The notes: generated by a model from the sequence alone, not told the origin. A stretch of 64,000 nt of DNA from Bin87 sp965222895 (GCA_965222895.1 CBDCVB010000001.1:1116001-1180000), one strand, 5' to 3'; positions 43,243 through 52,585 are shown, counted from the stretch's first letter. Numbers and translations: made by a program.

Positions 43243-43577
43243 AACGCGTCCCTCCTGGTAGCATCAGCGGCGTTTATCGCCGGGACAGGATACCCGGTTA
43301 GCCGCTTGCCAATATAATGTTGCCGGCATTATACACATCTGGACATTTTGCGGCGATAGCAACCGTAATCCGGTCGGGTTTTTTCGATTACCAACGCTCG
43401 CACCGGTGCAGCGAAAGCCGAAACCCGCCAAATCTGGCAACTCGAGAACATCGTTGGAGGCATACGGCCCTGGATTCCGGCGCCGGGCCGGAACGCCGCC
43501 GGGTGCTCCCATATCTGATATTTCGGGCACCTGGTATTTCGGGAAGGTGACGCGGCGCATCGCGGTGGCTAGTGGGT
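43243..43577. other. 335-base gap between asd and dapA
   Basis: No credible gene. A minus-strand frame across it can be read to end in LAGFGFRCTGASV, reminiscent of a formylglycine-generating-enzyme C-terminus, but it overlaps asd and lacks the rest of that domain. A TTTTTTC run occurs at about 43380. Confidence 0.3.
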
Positions 43578-44612
43578 TCAGGCGCGCTTGCCGTGGACTG
43601 CGCCGCGCGTGATGGCTGCTTCGGCGATTTGCAGGGCGTTCAGCGCGGCGCCCTTTACCAGGTTGTCGGTTACGACCCACATCGCCATGCCGTTGGGGTG
43701 GGAGGCGTCCTTGCGGATGCGACCCACAAACACCTCGTCGCGACCGGCGGCGTCAACCGGCATGGGATACACCGACGCCATCGGGTCGTCCTGAACCACC
43801 ACGCCGGGCATCTGGCTCAGCAGTTCCCGGGCCTCACCGGTCGATACCGGCTCGTCAAACTCCAGGTGGGCCGCAACGCAGTGGGACACGAACACCGGCA
43901 CGCGCACGCAGGTTGCCGACACCGCCAGCTCCGGTTCGTGCAGAATCTTGCGGCTCTCGTCGATCATCTTCTGCTCTTCGCGGGTATAGCCGGACTCGTT
44001 GAAGCTGTCGATTTGCGGGATAACGTTGAAGGCAATCTGCTGGGGTTGGGCGTCCGGTTCCGCCGGCCCGCCGTGCATCACCGTTCGGGTCTGGTCGCGC
44101 AGCTCGTTCATCGCCGCGCCGCCGGCGCCGGATACCGACTGGTACGTGTCGGCCACGATGCGGCGGATGGGACTGGCCTGCCGGAGCGGATGCGCCACCA
44201 TCACCAGCGGGGTGGTCGAGCAGTTGGGAATGGACACGATGCCGTCGTGCCAGTCCAGGTCGGCGCCGTTCACCTCGGGCACCACCAGCGGCACGGTGGC
44301 ATCCATGCGGAAGGCGCTGGAATCGTCGATGACCATGGCGCCAGCGGCGGCGGCTACCGGGCCAAAGCGGCGGGAATCCTCAGTACGGGCGGAGATAAAG
44401 ACGATGTCCACATCATCGAAGCTGTCATCGGTGGTTTCGGAGACCGTGAAGGTCTTGCCGTTGACCTCCATCTTGCGACCGGCAGAACGTTTTGAGGCCA
44501 GCAGCTTGAGGTTGGTGTGCTTCGGATAGCGGCCCTGGATGAGACGCAAAGTCTCCAGACCAACGGCCCCCGTGGCGCCGACGATACCGAGATTCAATCC
44601 TTGCAGGTCCAT
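43578..44612 (-). CDS. asd: Aspartate-semialdehyde dehydrogenase
   Basis: 344 aa. NADP motif IVGATGAVGLETL, catalytic Cys in IPNCSTTPLVM, MNELRDQTRTVMHG, and CVRVPVFVSHCVAAHLEF with the active His. Reduces aspartyl phosphate to aspartate semialdehyde, feeding dapA. Part of the minus-strand dapB-[membrane gene]-asd-dapA series. Confidence 0.94.
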   Translation of the reverse strand: MDLQGLNLGIVGATGAVGLETLRLIQGRYPKHTNLKLLASKRSAGRKMEVNGKTFTVSETTDDSFDDVDIVFISARTEDSRRFGPVAAAAGAMVIDDSSAFRMDATVPLVVPEVNGADLDWHDGIVSIPNCSTTPLVMVAHPLRQASPIRRIVADTYQSVSGAGGAAMNELRDQTRTVMHGGPAEPDAQPQQIAFNVIPQIDSFNESGYTREEQKMIDESRKILHEPELAVSATCVRVPVFVSHCVAAHLEFDEPVSTGEARELLSQMPGVVVQDDPMASVYPMPVDAAGRDEVFVGRIRKDASHPNGMAMWVVTDNLVKGAALNALQIAEAAITRGAVHGKRA

Positions 44613-44641
44613 AACGCTCCTGAACGCTCCTGTGGTTGGCT

Positions 44642-45064
44642 TTACGATTGCGCGCTGCCCTGGTTTTGGCCGTTGCGCTGACGGTCGAGGCGCTCGATCA
44701 ACTGTCGATTTTGCTCCATCAATTGCAGAAGCAGGGTATTCTGCGTTTGCATAAGGGTACTATCGGCTTCAGCCCTAACCGCGGCGATTTCGTCCAGTTA
44801 CTGCTTTGGCATGAAGTATGCCAATACCATTTCCCTTACTCCTAATGCCAGAACCCCCAGGGCGCCTGAGATGGTGATGGAGTCCCAGATAATGGCGTTT
44901 GCTCTGGGCAGCCACCAACCTAACGACGGATCAAGCGCGGTTTGCCACGCCTTGAGGCCCGATGCTACCGGTGCCAGGACCCCAAAACCGACGATGATGC
45001 TGGTGTTCGCCTGAGCAGTGCCCCGACGCCAGTGGTCAGCGAGACTCCCGCGTTGCCGCTCCAT
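44642..45064 (-). pseudogene. Coiled-coil membrane protein gene interrupted by an in-frame TAA
   Basis: The first part (45064-44798, 88 aa) has hydrophobic segments SIIVGFGVLAPVASGLKAW and ISGALGVLALGVREMVLAYF and ends at TAA 44798-44800. The same frame continues directly as LDEIAAVRAEADSTLMQTQN, then TLLLQLMEQNRQLIERLDRQ, a clear coiled coil, to TAA at 44642. Together it has the membrane-helix plus coiled-coil layout of 40599 and 59427. Either a nonsense mutation or a shortened product. Sits between dapB and asd. Confidence 0.5.
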
Positions 45065-45122
45065 CCAGATTACACCCGCCGGCGGATACCGTCCAGAATG
45101 CGCCGACCGCGCCGCTACTCGG

Positions 45123-45932
45123 CTACAACCCCAATACCGTTTCCAGGCCCACGGTCAGGCCGGGTCGTCCGCTCACTTCCCGGACGCACCGCAGCACGCC
45201 CGGCATATAGCAGTCGCGGCCCAGCGTGTCGTGTCGGATGCTCAGGGTCTGGCCGGCCGCGCCCAGGATAACCTCGTGGTGGGCGCTGCGCCCGGGCAGT
45301 CGCAGGCTGTGGATGCTCACGCCGCCCACGTCGCCGCCGCGAGTTTCGGGCAGATGGTGTACGGTGGTTTCGTTGCGCTGGAAATCGCTGCCCCGGGCGG
45401 CGCGCATACCACGCGCCACGGCCAGCGAAAACCCGGAGGGAGCGTCAATCTTCATCTCGTGGTGGGCCTCTATGACATCCACGTAATCGAACAGCGCCGC
45501 CGCCTGCTCGGCCAGCTTTTTCAGCACCACCGCGCCCAGCGCAAAGTTGGGAGCCACTATGATGCCAATGCCATGCTCGCGGCTCATGGTGTCCAGAGTT
45601 TGCAGCTGCTCGGCGTTGAGGCCGCTGGCCCCAAGCACCATGTGGATGCCACGACCGGCGGCCAGGGGAGCGGCTTCCATGCAGGCTGCGGCGTGGGTGA
45701 ATTCCACCATCACATCCGGCTGCGTCGCGTCGAGCATCCCGGCCAGGTCGGTAGACAGCGGTACGCTGCCGGCCGGGGTGTTCAGGCTGTCGCCGCGCGG
45801 GGTATTACAGGTTGCCCCCACCAGGGTCATATCGTCGGCGCCGGACACCGCGCGCACCGTCTCCGCGCCCATGCGGCCCGTTGCGCCGTGAATCAATACC
45901 GAGATAGCGCCGTTCTGTGCTGCATTAGTCAT
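45123..45932 (-). CDS. dapB: 4-hydroxy-tetrahydrodipicolinate reductase
   Basis: 269 aa. VLIHGATGRMGAETV, VLGASGLNAEQ (usual GTTG), APNFALGAVV and the signature IEAHHEMKIDAPSG. NAD(P)H-dependent reduction in the DAP/lysine route. First gene of the minus-strand series leading to asd and dapA. Confidence 0.94.
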   Translation of the reverse strand: MTNAAQNGAISVLIHGATGRMGAETVRAVSGADDMTLVGATCNTPRGDSLNTPAGSVPLSTDLAGMLDATQPDVMVEFTHAAACMEAAPLAAGRGIHMVLGASGLNAEQLQTLDTMSREHGIGIIVAPNFALGAVVLKKLAEQAAALFDYVDVIEAHHEMKIDAPSGFSLAVARGMRAARGSDFQRNETTVHHLPETRGGDVGGVSIHSLRLPGRSAHHEVILGAAGQTLSIRHDTLGRDCYMPGVLRCVREVSGRPGLTVGLETVLGL

Positions 45933-45992
45933 GGTTGCCCACCTCCGCTGCCAAATGTCCAGAATTGTTTCGTTAAGTGATTAACGGGGTGA

Positions 45993-46925
45993 TTATCTGA
46001 TGACCAGGACCGGCGTGTTCGAGTGGCGCACCACGCGGTCGGTAATGCTGCCCAGCACCACCCGGCCGACGCCGCTGCGCCCGTGGGTGGTCATCACGAC
46101 CAGCGAGGGTTGTTCGGCGGCCTTGTCGATGATGGACTGCGCCACGTTCTGGCGCTGTTGGTGGGTGCGGGTCACGCCGTGGCTGTGGTCGGCGGCCAGG
46201 CGGTTTTCCACGTCAGCCAGGTAGTTGCCCACGTCGTTGGCGTCGGCATTCACCAGTTCAGCTGCGGAAACCGGGTCGAAATCGGGGATGGCGCCCATTT
46301 CGGGCGTGGCGGCGGTCAGCTGGTAGCGGTAATAATCGGCGGTGGGCGTAACGCGCAGCAGCGTGATTCCGGCGGACAGGGCGGCGCCCATGCTGGCCGC
46401 GTGGGGGATGGCCTGTTCCGCCAGCGCCGAGCCGTCCAGCGGGACGACCACGGTTTGGACCGAACTTTGCGGCGACGCTGGGCCGGTAACGGTGGCGCGG
46501 ACGATGAGCACAGGATTGGGCACTGTGTGCAGCACTTTGTCGGTAACGCTGCCCAGCACCCACCGGGCGATGCCGCCCCGTCCGTGGGTTGACATCACCA
46601 CCAGCGCGGTTGGGTCAGCGCTGGCCTGGGCCGCGATGGCGTCGGCCGGCGTACCGCGCTGCACTGCCGTGGACACCGAATGTCCGGCGGCCTCCAGGCG
46701 TTCGCGCACCGCAGACAGATTGTTCTCCACCCGCTGCTGGGTTCCCGACACCAGCTGGTTGATGACGGCCTGCGACTGCGTACCCAGCAAGGCCGGCGGC
46801 AGGATGTCAAAGGATTGCACCAGTTCAATGGGCACGGATAGCGACTTCGCCACCAGTTCGGCGTAGGGCAGAGCCTGTTCGGATAGCTCGGAACCGTCCA
46901 GCGGAACAATTACTTTGGAGTACAT
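45993..46925 (-). CDS. Tandem universal stress protein
   Basis: 310 aa made of two Usp domains (about 1-150 and 160-310). Both carry the ATP-binding pattern: STHGRGGIARWVLGSVTDKVL and TTHGRSGVGRVVLGSITDRVV, each followed by NPVLIVR/TPVLVIR. Probably a cytoplasmic ATP-binding stress protein. ATG 46925. Confidence 0.92.
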   Translation of the reverse strand: MYSKVIVPLDGSELSEQALPYAELVAKSLSVPIELVQSFDILPPALLGTQSQAVINQLVSGTQQRVENNLSAVRERLEAAGHSVSTAVQRGTPADAIAAQASADPTALVVMSTHGRGGIARWVLGSVTDKVLHTVPNPVLIVRATVTGPASPQSSVQTVVVPLDGSALAEQAIPHAASMGAALSAGITLLRVTPTADYYRYQLTAATPEMGAIPDFDPVSAAELVNADANDVGNYLADVENRLAADHSHGVTRTHQQRQNVAQSIIDKAAEQPSLVVMTTHGRSGVGRVVLGSITDRVVRHSNTPVLVIR

Positions 46926-47022
46926 AGCGGTTGCATTCTCCGTTATCGGTCGGGGTTGGTGAGGCGGCGGACACGGCCACAGAATTCAGCAGCCGCCCTC
47001 ATTCTAACATTGGCGGCGGCGA

Positions 47023-47412
47023 TTACACGGCAACCAGCACGTCGGTCTGACTGAAATCGTCCCCCTTGAACAGCAAAGGCAAACCCCTCACCGAGGCAAG
47101 AGCGTAGGAGAATGTATCGCCGAAGTTCAGTCGGGCTGGGTGATGTCCGCGCCCGTAGGTTTGGTGAGCGCGGGCAGCGGCTCGAAACATCCCATCATCC
47201 AGCGGCTCTAGAGTAATTACAGGTAGTTCCAGGAGCCGCATTGCATTTTGATAGACTTCATCCCCTCGACCAAAAGCGACAATCAAGAACTCGACTGCTG
47301 TGGCGGTAGATACCAACACGTCTCCGTCCGCGGCAATGGCGGTTTCAAATGTCGGCCGCTCAAATTCGTTGGTGACGATGGCAATGAGAGCGGAGGTATC
47401 TGCGACTATCAT
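47023..47412 (-). CDS. PIN-domain toxin (VapC-like)
   Basis: 129 aa. MIVADTSALIAIVTNEFE (first Asp), TAVEFLIVAFGRG (Glu), LNFGDTFSYALA (Asp) and LLFKGDDFSQTDV (Asp): complete PIN active site. Metal-dependent RNase. ATG overlaps the antitoxin stop by 4 bases, the usual vapBC arrangement. Confidence 0.9.
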   Translation of the reverse strand: MIVADTSALIAIVTNEFERPTFETAIAADGDVLVSTATAVEFLIVAFGRGDEVYQNAMRLLELPVITLEPLDDGMFRAAARAHQTYGRGHHPARLNFGDTFSYALASVRGLPLLFKGDDFSQTDVLVAV

Positions 47413-47699
47413 TTGGGTAAACCGTGCTCATCATAGAGTTCTGCTTGCCAAACCCGAGATGGAGGGTTAGCGTCATCGTAGGGATTATCCGCCCGCCAAC
47501 GTTTGCCGGATTCCGTGATGGGCGCGAGCATTGAGCGTACTTCCTCATGCGTGAACTTGCGTCGCAACGGCGCTTTGGCGTCCAGGTCATCCAACGCCAT
47601 TTTGAGCACCCGCTCCGCCGCGTCCGGGCCGGTAAAGTCCAGCCGCTTCGCCAATTCAGCAATGCGCGCCTCCATCTCCGGTTTCAGTGTGGTAGCCAT
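47409..47699 (-). CDS. VapB-like antitoxin
   Basis: 96 aa. Begins with a short segment LKPEMEARIAELAKRLDFTGPDAAERVLKMAL typical of RHH-type VapB antitoxins, followed by a C-terminal toxin-binding extension. Partner of the PIN toxin; the pair is likely autoregulated. Confidence 0.8.
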   Translation of the reverse strand: MATTLKPEMEARIAELAKRLDFTGPDAAERVLKMALDDLDAKAPLRRKFTHEEVRSMLAPITESGKRWRADNPYDDANPPSRVWQAELYDEHGLPK

Positions 47700-47729
47700 A
47701 CTCTTCCCCCAGCGTGGGCGTCTCGACGA

Positions 47730-48662
47730 TTATTCCCCTACCTGCAATTGTACGGAATTGGGGCTAACGCCGCAGTGCTCCAGAAGTTTTTTGGTGTTTT
47801 GCCTCATTGCTGATGCGCTGCCATGCACTTGAACCACCAGAGAGGTCCCGTTAATTGTTCTATGCGTGCGGAATTGAGAGCCATCCGGATGAACCGTCCG
47901 AGTGTTAACTAGATATCGTCGATTGCTCGAATTGATTGGCACATCGTTAGGAGTGAGTAATTGCTTGGAGTAAAGCCATTCCACGGTCATCGTCAACACT
48001 TCGTACCAACGTTGTATGGTTTTTTCCTGCCCGTCGGAGAAACGGATAGTTGATGGTGGACTTGCGCCGCCAGCAGGATTGTACTCCGACAACGCAACCC
48101 AGCCCTGCGCAGTAGGGGGCGGCGGTGGATTGCCCCGATTCGGTTCTTCCGCTCTGAACAAAATCGGCTCACTGGCCGCCTCCGGCTGCCCCGACGCCAA
48201 GTTGGCCCGCCACAGCAGCAGCAATTGCAACGCGCACTGATGCGCTGGAGTGTCGGCGATGGACACATCCAATATTCGTCTGTCCTCCAGTTGTCCCCGC
48301 TGGAACACTTCGTACAACTCCCAGTGATTACCGTCCGTCAGCCCGGCGTATTCCACGCCCGACGCGTTGGAGTAGTTGAGCATCTGCATCCGGTGGGAGG
48401 CCAGCGATTCGCCTAACTTCTTGGCTTCCAGAGTAGCGGCCGGCTGGCCGTTCGGTCGCAGCAACGCATAATCGGCCCAGCGACCACTGACGTTGTACTC
48501 CGGCGTCACCACCGACGGGTCGGACACATCCCAGCCCAACGTCGCCAGCAGCGGGTCAATCAGCGCCATGCGGGTGCGGGTTTCGTTGGCCCGCAGCGAC
48601 GTACCGTGGTCGTGGATGCGTTGCTTTAGCGTTTCGATTACGCTGACCAAATCGTCCAACAT
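47730..48662 (-). CDS. Type I restriction R-protein N-terminal domain-like nuclease
   Basis: 310 aa. RANETRTRMALIDPLLATLGWD, VTPEYNVSGRWADYALLRPNGQPAATLEAKKLGESL gives the D-(x)n-E-x-K core of HSDR_N/DUF-type nucleases; GVEYAGLTDGNHWELYE follows. The C-terminal half (from 200) resembles no specific family. ATG 48662 with GGAGA. No helicase or methylase partner adjacent; the nuclease-methylase at 53494 has a similar N-terminus. Confidence 0.75.
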   Translation of the reverse strand: MLDDLVSVIETLKQRIHDHGTSLRANETRTRMALIDPLLATLGWDVSDPSVVTPEYNVSGRWADYALLRPNGQPAATLEAKKLGESLASHRMQMLNYSNASGVEYAGLTDGNHWELYEVFQRGQLEDRRILDVSIADTPAHQCALQLLLLWRANLASGQPEAASEPILFRAEEPNRGNPPPPPTAQGWVALSEYNPAGGASPPSTIRFSDGQEKTIQRWYEVLTMTVEWLYSKQLLTPNDVPINSSNRRYLVNTRTVHPDGSQFRTHRTINGTSLVVQVHGSASAMRQNTKKLLEHCGVSPNSVQLQVGE

Positions 48663-48739
48663 AGACTCTCCGAATCTAAACCGACGTCGCGCAGTCCGAT
48701 CCAACACGGCCCGATGGCTTACTGCTTGCGTTTAGGGCG

Positions 48740-48811
48740 CATCCTTCGACAGGCTTATCTTGACCCGCTCACCAACCACCGACCCGTTCATCCTGAGCCT
48801 GTCGAAGGATG
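48740..48811. repeat. Inverted dispersed repeat
   Basis: CATCCTTCGACAGGCT..AGCCTGTCGAAGGATG, 16-bp perfect arms about 40 bases apart. The arms belong to a widely dispersed 'TTCGACAGGCTCAGGA' repeat, seen again at 49139 and 49198 and inside the family A copy at 18319. Confidence 0.7.
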
Positions 48812-48822
48812 CTTGGCGGTAA

Positions 48823-49118
48823 TCAGGATTTCCCCCGCGACCGCGACAACGCTACCAGTTTATCCCAATCCTTTTTGATCAACGCTTCTTTCTTGGCCCG
48901 GGACCATCCTTTCACCTGTTCACCTGTCTTTCACGTTCAATCGCCTCGCGCCTGGAGGGAAACTGGTCGGTGAAAACCAATTCAACAGGACGACGGGTAG
49001 ATGTGTGTCCCTTGATATCTCCGTTCTGGTGGGCGGCTAATCTCGTCTCCAAATTTTCGGTGTGGCCGGTGTAATACGACCCGTCGGCGCAACGGAGGAT
49101 GTAAACGTAAAATGCCAT
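48823..49118 (-). pseudogene. GIY-YIG nuclease broken by an 8-bp tandem duplication
   Basis: MAFYVYILRCADGSYYTGHTE is the GIY-YIG motif, then RRPVELVFTDQFPSRREAIERERQV. The frame stops at 48912 within a perfect tandem duplication of TCACCTGT (48912-48927). Removing one copy restores ERERQVKGWSRAKKEALIKK then DWDKLVALSRSRGKS to TGA at 48823, the usual C-terminus. As it stands a 68-aa truncated product would be made. Confidence 0.8.
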
Positions 49119-49138
49119 GGCCTGATGTCTTCCACTGC

Positions 49139-49227
49139 CATCCTTCGACAGGCTCAGGACGAGCGGGTTGGTGAGGTTGTGGGTGAGGTAGTTGGGTCCC
49201 TCGACAGGCTCAGGACGAGCGGGTCGG
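49139..49227 (+). repeat. Two direct copies of the TTCGACAGGCTCAGGACGAGCGG repeat
   Basis: Copies at about 49139-49168 and 49198-49227 share TCGACAGGCTCAGGACGAGC. They occupy the 3' flank of acs and the 5' flank of the GIY-YIG gene. Confidence 0.65.
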
Positions 49228-49250
49228 GAAAATGCTCAGGGTAAAGGCAT

Positions 49251-49278
49251 AATCCTGCCCATCCTGTGCATCCATGTT
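49251..49278. repeat. 'ATCCTGTnCATCCATG' dispersed repeat
   Basis: AATCCTGCCCATCCTGTGCA then TCCATG. Same unit on the opposite strand at 51405 and inside the methyltransferase gene at 53927. Confidence 0.55.
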
Positions 49279-49292
49279 CGACACGGATGTCC

Positions 49293-51197
49293 CTACTCCT
49301 CCAGCGTGGTTATATCCCCCGGGTCGAGGCCCAGCTCTTGTGCCTTCAGCAGGCGGCGCATTATTTTGCCGGAGCGGGTTTTGGGTAGCGTGGGCGTGAA
49401 TTCGATTTCCGCCGGCATTGCGATTGGGCCCAACTCCCGGCGCACGTGTTGCTGCAATTCGCTGACCATCAGGTCGGAACCTTCGGCGCCCATCCGCAGA
49501 GTTACGAAGGCCTTGATGACCTCGCCGCGCAGTTCGTCGGGTTTGCCAATGACTGCCGACTCGGCAACCTGCGGGTGCGATACCAGCGCGCTTTCCACCT
49601 CGGCAGAGCCGATGCGGTGTCCCGCCACGTTGAGCACGTCGTCGGCGCGACCCACCACCATGTAGTAGCCGTCGGCGTCGCGCAGGGCCACATCGCCGGA
49701 GAGATACACGCCGGGAATCTGGTTCCAGGTTTCGGCAAAGCGATCCGGGTCGCCCCACACCGTGCGGGAGAAGTGCGGGAACGGACGCCGGATGACCAGC
49801 AACCCGCCCTTGTCCGGTTCCTCGATGGGCTGGCCCTCCCGGTCCACGATGTCCATTACTGCGCCGGGCAGCGCGCGACCCACTCTGCCGGGGCGCGACG
49901 CCATGGTCGCCGTAGTGCCCAGGCAGGGGCCGCCGGTTTCAGTCTGCCACCAGTTGTCCACCATGTGGGCCCACTCGCCGCTGCCGCAGATGTGCTCATG
50001 GGCCCAGCGCAGCGCTTCCGGATTCAGCGGCTCGCCGGCGCAGGTCAGGAAGCGCAGCGAGCGCAGGTTGTAGCGGCTGGCCGGCTCTTCGCCGTAGCGC
50101 ATCAGCATCCGCACCGCGGTGGGCGCGGTGAATATGACGTTGACGCCGTATTTCTCGATGACTTCGTAGAACACCGCGTTGTGGGGGTAGTCGGGCGCGC
50201 CCTCGCGGAACACGGTGGTCGCTCCGGCTACCAGCGGCGCGTACACAATGTAACTGTGTCCCACCACCCAGCCAATGTCCGACATACACCAGAACACATC
50301 GTTGTCTTTTACGTCCCAGAAGTTCTTGAAGTGATAGTGTGTGCCCACCATGTAGCCGCCGTGGACGTGCACCACGCCCTTGGGCTTGCCGGTAGTGCCG
50401 CTGGTGTAGAGGATGTACAGCGGGTCTTCGGCTTCCATCACCTCGGCGGGGCAGTCGATGGAGTTATTGGCCAGCAACTCCTCGAAATCTACCTCAATGC
50501 CACCCAGCGCTTCGCGAGCAATCTCCCGGCGCCACACGATGACGTTGGTGAGACTCTGGCACCCGACCACCGCTGCGTCGGCGATGCCTTTGAGGTCAAC
50601 GCGGTTGCCCCGCCGGTAGCCGTAGTCGCCGGTAATCAGCACCTTCGCCCCGGCGTCTTCGATACGGTCGTGCAGTGAACCCACACTGAAACCGGCGTAC
50701 ACCACGCTGTGAATGGCGCCGATGCGAGCGCAGGCCAGCATACTGATGGCCCCCTCCGGCGTCAGCGGCATATAGATGACCACCCGGTCGCCCTTGCCCA
50801 CACCCAGCGACTTCAGGCCGTTGGCGAGGCGGTTGACCTGTTGGGCCAGGCGGGCGTAGGTGTAAACCTGCTCGGCGCCGTCCTCGCCCAGCCAGATGAG
50901 GGCGGCCTTGTTGCGCCGCTCGGTGCTCAGGTGCCGGTCGAGCGCGTTGTAGACGATGTTGGTCTGGCCGCCCACGAACCAGCGGAAGTTGGGATACTCC
51001 CACTGGAAGACCTCATCCCAGCGGCGGAACCAGTGCAATTCGTCGGCTGCTTCGGCCCAGAACCCCTCCGGGTCGGCAACCGAGCGGGCGTACACGGCAT
51101 CAAAGTCGGTAAGCGTAGCCTGACCTGACACATGGGGCGGCGGCGGAATCTCGCCGGATTCTTGCAACAAATGGTCAATCTGTCCCTGCTGAACCAT
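49293..51197 (-). CDS. acs: Acetyl-CoA synthetase (AMP-forming)
   Basis: 634 aa. YTSGTTGKPKGVVHVHGG (P-loop), DNWWQTETGGP, SGDVALRDADGYYMVVGRADDVLNVAGHRI and the C-terminal lysine motif LPKTRSGKIMRRLL, whose Lys is normally regulated by acetylation. Activates acetate (or a related short acid) to acyl-CoA. Start ATG 51197 with GAGGTG upstream rather than the ORF limit at 51212. Confidence 0.94.
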   Translation of the reverse strand: MVQQGQIDHLLQESGEIPPPPHVSGQATLTDFDAVYARSVADPEGFWAEAADELHWFRRWDEVFQWEYPNFRWFVGGQTNIVYNALDRHLSTERRNKAALIWLGEDGAEQVYTYARLAQQVNRLANGLKSLGVGKGDRVVIYMPLTPEGAISMLACARIGAIHSVVYAGFSVGSLHDRIEDAGAKVLITGDYGYRRGNRVDLKGIADAAVVGCQSLTNVIVWRREIAREALGGIEVDFEELLANNSIDCPAEVMEAEDPLYILYTSGTTGKPKGVVHVHGGYMVGTHYHFKNFWDVKDNDVFWCMSDIGWVVGHSYIVYAPLVAGATTVFREGAPDYPHNAVFYEVIEKYGVNVIFTAPTAVRMLMRYGEEPASRYNLRSLRFLTCAGEPLNPEALRWAHEHICGSGEWAHMVDNWWQTETGGPCLGTTATMASRPGRVGRALPGAVMDIVDREGQPIEEPDKGGLLVIRRPFPHFSRTVWGDPDRFAETWNQIPGVYLSGDVALRDADGYYMVVGRADDVLNVAGHRIGSAEVESALVSHPQVAESAVIGKPDELRGEVIKAFVTLRMGAEGSDLMVSELQQHVRRELGPIAMPAEIEFTPTLPKTRSGKIMRRLLKAQELGLDPGDITTLEE

Positions 51198-51278
51198 AAA
51201 AGCGCACCTCATAACGAATTGAATTGGATGCGCTTATTGTACCGGGAAAGGCCGGACGGTGTGGGGGCGGGCGATTTG

Positions 51279-51474
51279 TTAGAGCCTGTTGACGATTAGC
51301 AAACCAACCCGGCACTCCTGCCATCCTGTCACTCTCGCCCACCCGTCACTCCCGCCCACCCGTCACTCCCGCTTTCGCGGGAGTGACGGGTGGGCGGGAG
51401 GATTTTACATGGATGGACAGGATGGATAGTTTCGGGGGAATGACGGTACTTGTCATTGGCCTCATCCGAAAGCT
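51279..51474. mobile_element. Family B element, tandem-rich variant
   Basis: Opens TTAGAGCCTGTTGACGATTA then GCAAACCAACC. Contains tandem CCCACCCGTCACTCCCGC units and the palindrome TCCCGCTTTCGCGGGA, and a TACATGGATGGACAGGATGG unit at 51405. Its right end is not evident because it abuts the next element at 51475. These two elements fill the gap 51198-51640. Confidence 0.55.
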
Positions 51475-51601
51475 CTAGGGCCTGTTGACAAACTCTCGTT
51501 TTGAGGAAGATTCCTAACCGCATCTGACGGCTGGCGCTGATACTGCTTCGTGCCAATGTACTAGCCGGCCAAGTTGAAGGGAGTTTGTCAACAAGCCCTA
51601 G
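51475..51601 (+). mobile_element. 127-bp MITE, family B2, copy 1
   Basis: 21-bp terminal inverted repeats CTAGGGCCTGTTGACAAACT(C) and (G)AGTTTGTCAACAAGCCCTAG with one mismatch; palindromic CTAG ends suggest a 4-bp target duplication. Interior nearly identical to 52707-52833, in the same orientation. Confidence 0.8.
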
Positions 51602-51640
51602 TGAGTGTCAAGGCCAATTAAGATTTGGCACTATTGCCGG

Positions 51641-52585
51641 TTAATGATTACCCACCCTGTCCCGATCGTTTGTTGCTTCAGCATCAGGATTGCCCAACTC
51701 CTCAAAAGTGATTTTCAGAGGATTGCCAGCTTGGTCAAGCAGCCGATAAAACTCTGCGCCGTCTACATCGAATGGCGGTAGCACTACGATTGAGACGTGA
51801 TCAGACTCTTTGTTCAACGGAAGAAACACTACGAATGAGGACCTTAGTTCGCGCGGTTCAGTCACTGTGGAAATGCCAATATCGGTCGGTATCTGCGCTT
51901 CGTCCGCGCCCACAGAGCCAGCAATGTTCCACAATATGCCTTTGAGCACGGGCGTCTCGTCATCAGGCCGATCCAATTGCTCTCGAATGATCTCTGCGCT
52001 CTTATCAATTACATAACGGTATCCATAGATTCGAAACATCAGGAGGTATGCGGCTCGTACCAAAGCCAACGCACTCTTTAGTGGTGTGTACCTCAAGTTG
52101 AAATCAAACCGCCCTTCTACTCCGTCCAAATCCCCCATCGATAAACGTTCCTGTAACTTGGCGACCTCACGAGAGTCTGATTGTTTGGGAATGATGAGTG
52201 CCTCGATTGGGTTGTCAGGTGAATCTGGCCACCAAACTTTTACTCCGGTTTCCATGCCATCTAAAATGAATCTTCCCTCCAGAGGCAGCTTCCCCGATTC
52301 AAGGCGAACTCGTTGCACAAGGCTGGATTCAAGCTTACTGCCAGTCATGTTGTTGCATTTACGGCACGTCAGTGTGGTCAGTCGCCCACCAAGTTTACCA
52401 GGCAAAATGTGTTCCTCCGCAACTATGCATGAGAGATCGGGTTCATGCCTGAATGCGTGCAGGCATAGCGGGCATCCGAATAGGTTCTCACGTTGCAGGT
52501 CTTCTGGCAGGTCTTCTCGTAGGAACCGGTGGAAGTCCCTAGCGTAGATATTCCACAGAGTTTCAAGTTTTGTTGTCAAATGCAT
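51641..52585 (-). CDS. HNH-type endonuclease-like protein
   Basis: 314 aa. CPLCLHAFRHEPDLSCIVAEEHILPGKLGGRLTTLTCRKCNNMTGSKLES: CxxC, EEHILP (HNH His) and CxxCNN. The remainder (about 230 residues) is unrecognised. Lower GC than neighbours and positioned exactly between two same-orientation copies of a 127-bp MITE (51475 and 52707), so probably acquired. Confidence 0.72.
   Translation of the reverse strand: MHLTTKLETLWNIYARDFHRFLREDLPEDLQRENLFGCPLCLHAFRHEPDLSCIVAEEHILPGKLGGRLTTLTCRKCNNMTGSKLESSLVQRVRLESGKLPLEGRFILDGMETGVKVWWPDSPDNPIEALIIPKQSDSREVAKLQERLSMGDLDGVEGRFDFNLRYTPLKSALALVRAAYLLMFRIYGYRYVIDKSAEIIREQLDRPDDETPVLKGILWNIAGSVGADEAQIPTDIGISTVTEPRELRSSFVVFLPLNKESDHVSIVVLPPFDVDGAEFYRLLDQAGNPLKITFEELGNPDAEATNDRDRVGNH

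Noticed and set aside
43264..43680. 138-codon minus-strand frame with a GFRC motif
   Set aside because: Overlaps the asd 3' end and contains no other part of a formylglycine-generating enzyme; at best a remnant.
48912..48914. TGA in the GIY-YIG gene as a recoded codon
   Set aside because: It lies in an 8-bp tandem duplication and the continuation in the same frame is not homologous; removal of one copy restores the protein.
51300..51400. CRISPR-like short repeats (CCCACCCGTCACTCCCGC units)
   Set aside because: Only two to three units with no spacers of uniform length; part of a family B element.
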